DNA from: an uncultured Collinsella sp.
Lineage (GTDB): Bacteria; Actinomycetota; Coriobacteriia; Coriobacteriales; Coriobacteriaceae
DNA length: 64,000 nt
Assembly (NCBI GenBank): GCA_958403205.1
Contig: CATXWM010000004.1
Span: forward strand, 1 to 64,000
Direction: 5' to 3'
This document shows, piece after piece, positions 1 to 7,149 of this stretch (position 1 is its first letter; each line of letters opens with the position of its first letter). The notes beneath the pieces were generated by a model. That model did no database searches, was not told where the DNA came from, and saw only the letters and a program-made list of their open reading frames with translations. The translations under genes were made by a program, and so were the position numbers.

Positions 1-89
1 GTACATGTACGGATGAATGTGGGAAGTGTTCGGATAAAGTTGCCAATCAAGGGTAAAAATCAAATTCAATAACTTTTTTTGAAAAACGC

Positions 90-118
90 TTGACCTTTAT
101 TCAGTCCATGTGTATAAT
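90..118 (+). promoter_or_regulatory. Promoter of tRNA-Arg
   Basis: A -35 box TTGACC (90-95) and a -10 box TATAAT (113-118) are separated by 17 bp and end 12 bp before the mature tRNA 5' end. This is a near-consensus sigma-70-type promoter. Confidence 0.85.
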
Positions 119-130
119 AATCAATAAGTC

Positions 131-207
131 GCGGCGTTACCTCAGCTGGATAGAGGGTCTGACTACGAATCAGAACGTCATAGGTTCGAATCCTATACGC
201 CGCACCA
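131..207 (+). tRNA. tRNA-Arg (anticodon ACG)
   Basis: The cloverleaf folds fully. The acceptor stem pairs GCGGCGT (131-137) with ACGCCGC (197-203). The anticodon stem TCTGA/TCAGA holds the 7-nt loop CTACGAA with anticodon ACG at 165-167. The T-loop is TTCGAAT, the discriminator is A204, and CCA is encoded at 205-207. ACG reads CGT and, after A34-to-inosine editing by TadA (established for this isoacceptor), CGC and CGA. A promoter precedes it and a hairpin terminator follows. Its 3' end is duplicated 190 bp downstream. Confidence 0.97.
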
Positions 208-216
208 TTTGAGATT

Positions 217-246
217 AAAGCTCCCGGCAACGGGGGCTTTTCTTTT
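217..246 (+). terminator. tRNA-Arg intrinsic terminator
   Basis: Ten base pairs (AAAGCTCCCG with CGGGGGCTTT) close a GCAA tetraloop and run into TCTTTT. The hairpin starts 10 nt after the CCA end, as expected for a single-tRNA transcript. Confidence 0.85.
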
Positions 247-406
247 ATGTAAGCAATGCATGGATTCGAACCTCGGTCGAGGCGCGGGCGTGAAGAAAAC
301 GCGGAGCGTTTTTAGCCCGCGGGCGAGCGCGCCGGTAGGCGGGCGAAGCCGGTGCGGATCCGCGCAGCGGATGCGCGGAATCCTATACGCCGCACCATTT
401 GAGATT

Positions 407-436
407 AAAGCTCCCGGCAACGGGGGCTTTTCTTTT
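407..436 (+). terminator. Duplicated tRNA-Arg terminator
   Basis: This is an identical copy of the hairpin at 217-240, lying inside the tail duplication and followed by TCTTTT. It would stop any transcript that reads through the first terminator. Confidence 0.6.
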
Positions 437-582
437 ACGTAAGCACTGCATGGATTCGAACCTCGGTCGAGGCGCGGGCGTGAAGCGGACGATTTCTTAT
501 CGACTCGTGTAAGATTTCGAGTAGGTATCGCGGCCTATCCGCGACCGCTCCTTCTCTCAACGACCGATCAGGGTGATATTTC

Positions 583-3024
583 GTGGCAGAGCGTCCGACA
601 TACAAGCTCAGGTTTCTCGATCCCAAGAAGCGCTTTCCGGCGATGCCCGAGCAGCCTGCGGGACGCTCATATGGCGTGGTCTGGAAACTCTTTGGCGAGG
701 ATCAGCATGAATCTTGTTATGTCGTCGAATTCGTTGGCAAAAGTCATGTGTCGCTTTTGGGCTACGTAAGCGTTTCGGGTGAGGTGTACAAGGTGGACCG
801 CCCCGTCAGCGAGGCTCCGCTGCCCGACGATCCCGACATGCAGCTGATTCTTGACGAGTCCGATTCCAGCGTCGGTGAGATTGCGGTCAGGGGTACCGAT
901 GGGACGATGCACTCCCGGGCGCGAGTCATCGGCTCTCCCGAAGGCCCCATGCGCGAACAATCCGATCGCGAGACGTGGAATTCGACGCGCAGCCTTCGCT
1001 ACGGCGAGTTCATGGCCTCGATGTTCTTGCGTTACGTGATATTCGCCGATTCTGAAAACGCTGTCTCAGGCACGGCAGACGGTGACGGCCTCGACGAGGG
1101 CATGAAAAATGCCGTCGACAAGATCAAACTTGTAAAACTCCCTGAGCCGGTTGAGGTGCTGCTGGGTTTTGATTCCACACCGCTGCCCGATGCAATCGAA
1201 ACATTGCTCTACCGCATTGACCATACAGATAATCCAAGTGGCATTGAGCGCTATGCCGCCGCTTTGATGGGCGAAGTTGATCTGCCTCACCTGCGCACCA
1301 TCGCGGCCAAAACCGAAATGAGCCTGGCGCGCATCGATCGCTCGAGACTCTTCTATCTCAATTTTGATCGTAGTCTGCTAGACCAGGACGAGATTGACAC
1401 GCTGCTCGCCATCGAGTGCCGTCTCAACCGCCTCTCCGGCATCCTTGAGCGCATCGGGGCTGGATTGGTCCCTGCGGCATCCTCGCCGAGCCTTGAGGGC
1501 TGCGCGCTCTTTGATTCGTGGCATATCGCCAAGACGACCAACGATGTTCCCCGACTGCTTGATACGGCCTCGAGCGATAACCCGTGGGGCAAACCGGGTA
1601 CGGTGGCTTGCCAGCCGGGCGGTGAGTGGGATGTGCGTACCCGCTTCGCGCGTATCGTCGAGGCACTTAACGTTGTCACACGGCTCGACTATACCTATCG
1701 GGCAAACGTTGCCGAGGGGATTATGCTCGTTCGGTTTGGGCAGTCTGTCGTGGATGCCATGCCGCAACGTGAATACGACGCTCAAGATGACGCCTGGCGC
1801 GAGCTGGACGAGGACACGCGCGCGGTCTGGGCCGCGGAACACGATGCGCGCGTGGCACTCACGCTTGCGGCAGCGTGTTTTGCCGCGGGCACCTGCATCA
1901 CGCGCTGCTATGTGCAGATTGCTGCTCCCGACAGTGAGCAGGGGGAGCGCGTTGTCGCAACGTATTTCTTTGGGCGCACGGCCTATCTGGCCGATTGCGT
2001 GCCTGTCGCCAAGGATCTTGAGAGCATGGACATGGACGATATGCCGTGCAAGCGTTTGCTTGAGGCGTATGAGTCAACCGCTCCGGAGACGATTGAGCCT
2101 GCTGAGGTTCATGCTCGTCCGCGTGAGGACCATCGCGCGCTGCCGCCGGCGCTGCGCGATCTGCTGCTTGCCGATAAGGCTGACGAGTTGGAAGTCATGG
2201 AAGAGGATGACGACCCATACGTGGCCCGTGTTGTTGAATTGCGCGAGCAGGCAAAAGTCGACCGTACAGGTGCTTTTGAAGGCTTTTCCCGTCTTGTCGA
2301 GGAGTTGGAGGCTAAGTGCGCCGTCGCCGAGCTTTTGGCGACAGGTCCGGTTCAAACGCAGTTTTGCGATAACCAGCTGGTGCGCATGGTGCTACCGGTG
2401 TTGGAAGAAGACCGCTCTGTGCGAATCCTTCGTGCGCCCGATGCGCTGTACTTTGCCCAGCACGAGATCTGCAGCTTTTACGCCGAGCAAGAGGACTTTG
2501 AACGAGCGCTGCCCGAGGTGCGCTATCTTTACGATCTGGCGCGCTCGTCCATGCAATCGCACTTTGCGCTCATCAACGTTCTTGCGCGTCTGGAGCGCTT
2601 TGACGAGATTATCGAGGTGGCGCGCCACGGCCTACGTATTGCCAGCGATCGTTCTGCAATCGGCTACCTGTTCTATCGCTTGGCGTTTGCCTATTGGAAC
2701 TGCGATCAGCTCGACCTGGCGCTGGCTTGTTACCGTCTGGTGCCGCGCGGTGAGGAATCGGGCAGCAGCGCGCTGGAAGAAATGCAGGGCCTTATGAACG
2801 AGATGGGCGTCAGCGAACCTCCGACGTTCGAGGAAGCGGTCGAGATTATCCGCAAGGCTGGACTCGAGCTGCCGCCAGTGTCCGCCGTGACGAATCAGCT
2901 GGCAGATGCCGCTGTTCAACTGGTCGACAACGGCTTCTTTTTCCTGGCACGCGGTTGCATCTTCCAAATGTGGCGCACCATGGGCAACGACGAGCTCGGC
3001 TCCCTCAACCGCTCGCTGGGGTAG
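583..3024 (+). CDS. Large TPR-like protein of unknown function
   Basis: An 813-residue soluble protein, predicted cytoplasmic, with no signal peptide or membrane segment. Residues about 622-720 look like tetratricopeptide-type helical hairpins: an alternation of Ala, Tyr and Leu with phrases such as AYWNCDQLDLALACYRLV near residue 705. The rest matches no family I can name; it is acidic and rich in Asp and Glu around residues 500-560. The GTG start at 583 is 7 nt after AGGGTG. It stands alone between tRNA-Arg and an ATPase gene on the same strand. TPR regions mediate protein contacts, so a scaffold or regulatory role is possible but unproven. Confidence 0.75.
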   Translation: MAERPTYKLRFLDPKKRFPAMPEQPAGRSYGVVWKLFGEDQHESCYVVEFVGKSHVSLLGYVSVSGEVYKVDRPVSEAPLPDDPDMQLILDESDSSVGEIAVRGTDGTMHSRARVIGSPEGPMREQSDRETWNSTRSLRYGEFMASMFLRYVIFADSENAVSGTADGDGLDEGMKNAVDKIKLVKLPEPVEVLLGFDSTPLPDAIETLLYRIDHTDNPSGIERYAAALMGEVDLPHLRTIAAKTEMSLARIDRSRLFYLNFDRSLLDQDEIDTLLAIECRLNRLSGILERIGAGLVPAASSPSLEGCALFDSWHIAKTTNDVPRLLDTASSDNPWGKPGTVACQPGGEWDVRTRFARIVEALNVVTRLDYTYRANVAEGIMLVRFGQSVVDAMPQREYDAQDDAWRELDEDTRAVWAAEHDARVALTLAAACFAAGTCITRCYVQIAAPDSEQGERVVATYFFGRTAYLADCVPVAKDLESMDMDDMPCKRLLEAYESTAPETIEPAEVHARPREDHRALPPALRDLLLADKADELEVMEEDDDPYVARVVELREQAKVDRTGAFEGFSRLVEELEAKCAVAELLATGPVQTQFCDNQLVRMVLPVLEEDRSVRILRAPDALYFAQHEICSFYAEQEDFERALPEVRYLYDLARSSMQSHFALINVLARLERFDEIIEVARHGLRIASDRSAIGYLFYRLAFAYWNCDQLDLALACYRLVPRGEESGSSALEEMQGLMNEMGVSEPPTFEEAVEIIRKAGLELPPVSAVTNQLADAAVQLVDNGFFFLARGCIFQMWRTMGNDELGSLNRSLG

Positions 3025-3113
3025 GGGTGATATAGAGGGGCCGCACCGCGCTATTTGTATCGGCGCGGGCGGGAGGACCCGGCAGGATCGGTAAGGCATA
3101 AAGCCGCCGAGCC

Positions 3114-3167
3114 TGCTAAAACTGTTAAACTCTGCTAAAGTTGCTAAACTTTGTTAAAGTTGTTAAA
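3114..3167 (+). repeat. Six TGYTAAA direct repeats upstream of the ATPase gene
   Basis: TG(C/T)TAAA occurs at 3114, 3123, 3133, 3142, 3152 and 3161, with start-to-start spacing alternating 9, 10, 9, 10, 9. The array ends 20 bp before the ATG of the ATPase gene and contains no better promoter. Regular spacing near one helical turn resembles an iteron-like protein-binding array, probably for control of the downstream gene (inference). Confidence 0.7.
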
Positions 3168-3186
3168 ACTAGCAGAGGAGGGCAGA

Positions 3187-4269
3187 ATGACGAAAGCTGT
3201 TAACCCCTTTAAGCCAACGGCGGGCATGAATCCGCCTGAGCTTATCGGACGGGACACTGTTTTGGATGACTTTGCCGAGGCTCTTGAGAATGGTCCTGGT
3301 GCCCCCGATCGACTCATGCGCATCTCGGGCGTCCGAGGCACAGGTAAAACGGTGCTCCTTAATGCATTGGGTGACCTTGCACGCAAAAAAGGATTCGAGG
3401 TCGTTGACGTTGCCTCCAATGCTGGTTTTTGCAATAGAATCCTCGAGGCTCTGCAGCGAAACGTTCGTCTTGAATCAATCTCGATTTCCCCATCGATTTT
3501 AGGGGTCAGCCTTGGCTCCATGGAGATGTCGAAGTCGGCCTCTCATCTGGGCGAGGCGATGTACGATGCTGCGAAGCGCGGTGGTCTGCTCATTACGCTC
3601 GACGAGATCCAGGATGCCTCAACTGAGGAAATGCGCGAGCTAGGCAATGAGATGCAGCTCTTGATCCGCCAAGGAGCGAATGTCGCTTTCGCTTTCGCCG
3701 GGCTGCCGACATCGGTAGATGGCGTGGTGGTGGATGATACGTTGACGTTCCTTCAGCGAGCCAAACATGTTGAACTTACTCGGCTTTCCGATTTTGAAGT
3801 TGGCGGATCGTTTGAGGATACGATGAGACGAGCGGGCAAGGAGCTCGACAAAGGTGCCGCTGAGCTATTAACAAAAGCTTCGGCAGGCTATCCCTTTATG
3901 GTCCAGCTGGTCGGATATTACGCTTGGCAGGTTGCTGCGCGCAGTGGGGCGGAGAGCGTGAGCGAAGAGGCGGCTCGTAAGGGTATCCAGGCGGCTCTTG
4001 ATAGCTTTAATGCTATGGTGATTGCCCCAGCGCTGCGTAGGGTGTCGGAACGGCAGTTTCAGTATCTCGCGGCGATGGCTCAATGCGAGGGCGTCGATAT
4101 CGCCAACGGCGATATCGCCAAGAAGATGGGTTTGTCGGCGAACAAAGTTGGGTCATATCGCAAGCGTCTGATCGATGCGGGGTTGATTGAGCCCGCGGGC
4201 TATGGCTGTGTTTCGTTTGCAATTCCGTACATGCGCGATTATCTGTTGGAGACCGTTCGAGAGGACTAA
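3187..4269 (+). CDS. AAA-type ATP-binding protein with C-terminal winged helix
   Basis: A 360-residue protein. The Walker A motif GVRGTGKT lies near residue 50 and the Walker B motif LLITLDEIQDA near residue 137. The last 60 residues (DIAKKMGLSANKVGSYRKRL, then GLIEPAG) look like a winged helix-turn-helix. This layout fits the archaeal-type ATPase/STAND-like family, whose members are often DNA-binding regulators or parts of stress or toxin modules. The ATG at 3187 follows GGAGG at good spacing; an in-frame TTG at 3151 lies inside the repeat array and is less likely. The array may be its own binding site (inference). The substrate and partner are unknown. Confidence 0.8.
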   Translation: MTKAVNPFKPTAGMNPPELIGRDTVLDDFAEALENGPGAPDRLMRISGVRGTGKTVLLNALGDLARKKGFEVVDVASNAGFCNRILEALQRNVRLESISISPSILGVSLGSMEMSKSASHLGEAMYDAAKRGGLLITLDEIQDASTEEMRELGNEMQLLIRQGANVAFAFAGLPTSVDGVVVDDTLTFLQRAKHVELTRLSDFEVGGSFEDTMRRAGKELDKGAAELLTKASAGYPFMVQLVGYYAWQVAARSGAESVSEEAARKGIQAALDSFNAMVIAPALRRVSERQFQYLAAMAQCEGVDIANGDIAKKMGLSANKVGSYRKRLIDAGLIEPAGYGCVSFAIPYMRDYLLETVRED

Positions 4270-4318
4270 TAAAGAATGGGCTGTCCGCGCTGTCGCTGGG
4301 GCCGTCCTTGTATCTTTG

Positions 4319-4373
4319 TCTCAATCTGTAACATCTGGAGGGGATTACGGCCTGCAGATGTTACAGGTTGAGA
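4319..4373. repeat. Inverted repeat after the ATPase gene
   Basis: Arms 4319-4337 and 4355-4373 are complementary over 19 bp with one G-T pair and a 17-nt loop. No U-tract follows, so it is a poor intrinsic terminator. It may be an RNA-processing stem or a binding site. Confidence 0.6.
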
Positions 4374-4435
4374 TGATTGACTGAGACGTTTACTGGTAAA
4401 AGAGAGGTAAAAGAGGAAACGCCTCAAAATTCCCC

Positions 4436-4464
4436 TTGCCCAACTTCGGCTGTTTGGTTACTAT
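4436..4464 (+). promoter_or_regulatory. Promoter of tRNA-Ser
   Basis: TTGCCC (4436-4441) and TACTAT (4459-4464) are spaced by 17 bp, and the -10 box ends 14 bp before the tRNA. Confidence 0.65.
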
Positions 4465-4478
4465 AGAACGGCTGTTAC

Positions 4479-4569
4479 GGAGAGCTGACCGAGAGGCCGA
4501 AGGTGCTCGCCTGCTAAGCGAGTATGCCCCAAAAGGGCATCTGGGGTTCGAATCCCCAGCTCTCCGCCA
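4479..4569 (+). tRNA. tRNA-Ser (anticodon GCT)
   Basis: A class II tRNA of 91 nt. The acceptor stem pairs GGAGAGC (4479-4485) with GCTCTCC (4559-4565). The anticodon loop CTGCTAA has GCT at 4513-4515. The long variable arm TGCCCCAAAAGGGCA identifies serine. The T-arm is CTGGGG-TTCGAAT-CCCCAG, and GCCA is encoded at the 3' end. It reads AGC and AGT. As for tRNA-Arg, its 3' end is duplicated 190 bp downstream. Confidence 0.97.
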
Positions 4570-4583
4570 GTAAGACTTTAAAG

Positions 4584-4609
4584 AAGGGTTCCGAAAGGGG
4601 CCCTTTTTT
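4584..4609 (+). terminator. tRNA-Ser intrinsic terminator
   Basis: AAGGGTTCC pairs with GGGGCCCTT (two G-T pairs) around a GAAA tetraloop, followed by a T-run. Confidence 0.85.
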
Positions 4610-4773
4610 AGTTGAACCACGTTAGCTGGGGATTCGAACCCGAGAGGGCACGGGCGTTAAGCAAACGCGAAAGCGTTTGTAGCCCGTGGGCGAAAAGCCG
4701 CCAGGCTTTGAAGCCGGAGGGCATGCGCAGCATGCCCGGACATCCCCAGCTCTCCGCCAGTACGAATTTGAAG

Positions 4774-4799
4774 AAGGGTCCCATTTGGGGCCCTTTTTT
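4774..4799 (+). terminator. Second terminator in the tRNA-Ser tail repeat
   Basis: AAGGGTCCC pairs with GGGGCCCTT around an ATTT loop, followed by TTTT. Compared with the first copy the stem has a base change that keeps pairing. Confidence 0.6.
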
Positions 4800-4834
4800 A
4801 TTATCAAGAATGGCGGCTGGGGATTCGAACCCTC

Positions 4835-4866
4835 AAAAAGGAGGCATCCTTTCGGACGCCTCCTTT
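4835..4866 (-). terminator. Terminator of the D,D-carboxypeptidase gene
   Basis: Read on the minus strand, GGAGGCGTCC-GAAA-GGATGCCTCC ends in TTTTT, starting about 25 nt after the stop codon at 4891. Confidence 0.85.
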
Positions 4867-4890
4867 CAGTGGACTTATTATTCTTGCGCC

Positions 4891-6231
4891 CTACATCTCA
4901 GGAGCCTTGGCTACGGTCTCGCTCTCTGCTGCAAGTGGGCGGTTGTCGATGCGGCGGCCCAAGCAATCGAGCTTCACGAGCAGCCATTCAATGGGATTCG
5001 GCCCCGAGCCTTCTTCGTCGGCAACCAGGTCCATGACGGCGATCTTGGTGCCGTCCTGCTTGAGCGTAACGCTGCCCACCTTGTCGCCCACATGCACCGT
5101 GCCCGAGAGATCGTCGTAGCTAACCTTTTCGGTCACCTCGCCGGCGAGTGAGAACACCGTTGCCTGTGCGGCGGGGTCGGCGAGCGTGGCGTCGATCGTC
5201 TTGTCCGTCCAATCCGTCTGGCTAATGCGTGCCATAAGCGGGTTGCCGTTGGCGGTCTTTTCCTGCGTGTTGGCGATCGCGACCGTGACCTTGTGGCCGT
5301 AGTACCAATTGGCAAGGGTTGCGGTATCGGTAAAGCGCTGGTCGGTGGTGGTGGAGTTCAAAACGACGGTGTAGATCTCGTCGCCGTCGCGGTTGTAGGC
5401 GCTCGTAAAGCAATAGCCCGCGTCGTCGGTGGTGCCGGTCTTGCCGCCGATGTTGCCATCTTGGCCCAGCAAATAGTTATGCGTGTCCATGGAATGCGAA
5501 TGGTCGGTGCCGTCGGCGCCCGTGACCTCGATCCAGGAATCCTCGCTCGCTACGACCTCGCGGATCGTGTCGTTTTTCATGGCCTCCTGCATCATCAGCG
5601 CCACGTCATGTGCGGTTGAGTGCATATCGCCAGCCCACTCATCAAAGTCCAGACCATGCGGGTTTTCAAAAAGCGTACCGGTACAGCCGAGCTTCTTAGC
5701 GCGCTCGTTCATGGCCTTCACAAAGGTGGCCTCGGCGTCTTTGGTCTTAGGGTCGATCTTCTTGCCCACATATTCGGCGAGCACGATGGCGGCGTCGTTG
5801 CCCGAGGGAATCATCAGGCCGCGCAGCGCCTGCTCCACGGTAAGCTTGTCGCCTTCGAGCAAGCCGGCGGTCGAATTGCCCACGGTGGCTGCGGCGTTGC
5901 TCACCGTGACCTTCTCGTCCATCTTGCAATTCTCGACGGTTAGGATTGCGGTCATGACCTTGGTGATCGAGGCAATTTTGACCTGCTCATCGGCGTCGCG
6001 GGCATAGTAGACGGTGCCGTCTTTGCCCATGACGAGGGCATTGGTCGCATCGATATCGGGCAGGTTTTCGGCCGTGATACCGCGCACATCGGCGGTTTTG
6101 CCGCAAACATTGTCGGTCGTGAGCACTTGGGCGCCGGCGACGGTGGGCACGCCAGCGGCAAGGGCGATAGCGCAGACAAAGCCGGCGGCAAGCTGGGCTG
6201 AGCGCTTTGCAAAAGAGGTGAGGGACTTCAC
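4891..6231 (-). CDS. D-alanyl-D-alanine carboxypeptidase (PBP5/S11 family)
   Basis: A serine carboxypeptidase that trims the terminal D-Ala from peptidoglycan stem pentapeptides. All three active-site motifs are present: SITK (SxxK), SGN (in LMIPSGNDAAIVLAEY) and GGKTGTTDDAG (KTG). A C-terminal beta-rich domain of about 90 residues follows. The N-terminus is a signal peptide (AAGFVCAIALAAGVPTVAGA), so it acts outside the membrane. I chose the GTG at 6231, which gives a compact signal peptide and lies downstream of a TATACT box near 6270 (minus strand). The frame stays open to 6342 with a possible ATG near 6300. It is divergent from a VanR/VanS-like pair, which suggests co-regulation under cell-wall stress (inference). 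Confidence 0.93.
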   Translation of the reverse strand: MKSLTSFAKRSAQLAAGFVCAIALAAGVPTVAGAQVLTTDNVCGKTADVRGITAENLPDIDATNALVMGKDGTVYYARDADEQVKIASITKVMTAILTVENCKMDEKVTVSNAAATVGNSTAGLLEGDKLTVEQALRGLMIPSGNDAAIVLAEYVGKKIDPKTKDAEATFVKAMNERAKKLGCTGTLFENPHGLDFDEWAGDMHSTAHDVALMMQEAMKNDTIREVVASEDSWIEVTGADGTDHSHSMDTHNYLLGQDGNIGGKTGTTDDAGYCFTSAYNRDGDEIYTVVLNSTTTDQRFTDTATLANWYYGHKVTVAIANTQEKTANGNPLMARISQTDWTDKTIDATLADPAAQATVFSLAGEVTEKVSYDDLSGTVHVGDKVGSVTLKQDGTKIAVMDLVADEEGSGPNPIEWLLVKLDCLGRRIDNRPLAAESETVAKAPEM

Positions 6232-6428
6232 GGATTTCGCTTTCGACGGGATGGTCTCTTCTGGAACTAGAGTATATCGTTTGCCGGCGTCGGCGATCAT
6301 CGCGTGCGTGTGTGGCCCACATCCGCGCCCGAACGGGCACAAGGGTGCTTAAGGCCGACTTAATCACCCACGCTTGTTGTGTGTGGCGTGCGTCGCCTCG
6401 GGCATAATGGAGCGCGAGAGGAGCACGC

Positions 6429-7124
6429 ATGAACGAGCGCATTTTGGTAGTTGATGACGAAAAGGCCATCGCCGACTTGGTTGGTATCTACCTTACAAAA
6501 GAGGGCTTTGATGTCCAGATTGCCTATAGCGGGGCCGATGCTGCCAAGGCAATCTTGGAGCAGGAGTTCGATCTGGCGCTGCTGGACGTCATGCTGCCCG
6601 ATATCGACGGCTTTGAGCTGCTGCGCACCATCCGCGCTGGCCATACCTATCCCGTTATTATGCTGACGGCGCGCGATGCCCAGCAGGATAAGATCGACGG
6701 TCTCTCGCTGGGCGCAGACGATTACGTGGTCAAGCCGTTCCGTCCGCTGGAGCTCATGGCACGCGTTCATGCTCAACTCCGTCGTTACACCAGCTACGGC
6801 AGCCGCGCACAGGCGGTCGAGTCGCCGACCATCCAGCTCGACGGCCTCGAGGTCAACCGCGACGCTCGTTGTGTGACGGTGGACGGCGCGCCGGTGCGCC
6901 TCACGCCCATCGAGTATTCCATCTTGCTGTATCTGGTCGAGCATCGTGGCAGCGTGGTGGCCGTGGGGGACCTGTTCCGCGCGGTGTGGAACGAGGACTT
7001 TATGCCCGGCTCCAACAATACGGTGATGGTGCACATCCGCCATCTGCGCGAAAAGATCGGCGACGATGCTCAAAAGCCGCGCTTTATCAAAAACGTCTGG
7101 GGCGTCGGCTACATAATCGAATAA
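6429..7124 (+). CDS. VanR-like OmpR-family response regulator
   Basis: 231 residues. The N-terminal receiver domain (ILVVDDEKAIADLVG) has the phosphoacceptor Asp53 in LLDVMLPD and a conserved Lys in VVKPFRP. The C-terminal winged-helix DNA-binding domain ends in VWGVGYIIE. It starts with ATG after GAGAGGAG. A CATAAT -10 box sits at 6403-6408. It pairs with the histidine kinase 25 bp downstream and is divergent from the D,D-carboxypeptidase. The resemblance to VanR is judged from memory of that family; no vanHAX-type ligase genes are in the window. Confidence 0.92.
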   Translation: MNERILVVDDEKAIADLVGIYLTKEGFDVQIAYSGADAAKAILEQEFDLALLDVMLPDIDGFELLRTIRAGHTYPVIMLTARDAQQDKIDGLSLGADDYVVKPFRPLELMARVHAQLRRYTSYGSRAQAVESPTIQLDGLEVNRDARCVTVDGAPVRLTPIEYSILLYLVEHRGSVVAVGDLFRAVWNEDFMPGSNNTVMVHIRHLREKIGDDAQKPRFIKNVWGVGYIIE

Positions 7125-7149
7125 CGCCTTTGATGGTGGGGAAGTGGAT

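Larger units (their letters stand above)
188..485 (+). repeat. Tandem tail duplication behind tRNA-Arg with hairpin spacer
   Basis: Bases 188-295 recur at 378-485 with two visible mismatches, an offset of 190 bp. Each 108-bp copy holds the T-arm 3' half, the acceptor 3' strand with CCA, the terminator, and then an antisense T-arm (GGATTCGAACCT, at 262 and 452). The unique 82-bp spacer (296-377) carries GC-rich hairpins, including AAAACGC-GGA-GCGTTTT and ATCCGC-GCA-GCGGAT. There is no second tRNA: the downstream copy has no 5' half, D-arm or anticodon arm. The same layout follows tRNA-Ser in this window. The function is unknown. Confidence 0.85.
4553..4832 (+). repeat. Tail duplication behind tRNA-Ser with three-hairpin spacer
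   Basis: The tRNA 3' end (TCCCCAGCTCTCCGCCA at 4553) recurs at 4743, an offset of 190 bp, and the terminator recurs with changed stem bases. An antisense T-arm GGGGATTCGAACCC stands at 4628 and again at 4819. Between them, 4650-4740 folds as three hairpins in a row: AAACGC-GAAA-GCGTTT inside GGGC/GCCC, AAAGCC-GCCA-GGCTTT, and GGGCATGC-GCA-GCATGCCC. Order and loops match the element behind tRNA-Arg while stem sequences differ. No second tRNA is encoded. Confidence 0.85.

Noticed and set aside
188..485. tRNA-Arg tail duplication read as attL/attR of an integrated island
   Set aside because: The repeated block extends through the terminator, the copies are only 190 bp apart, and no integrase or cargo gene is present.
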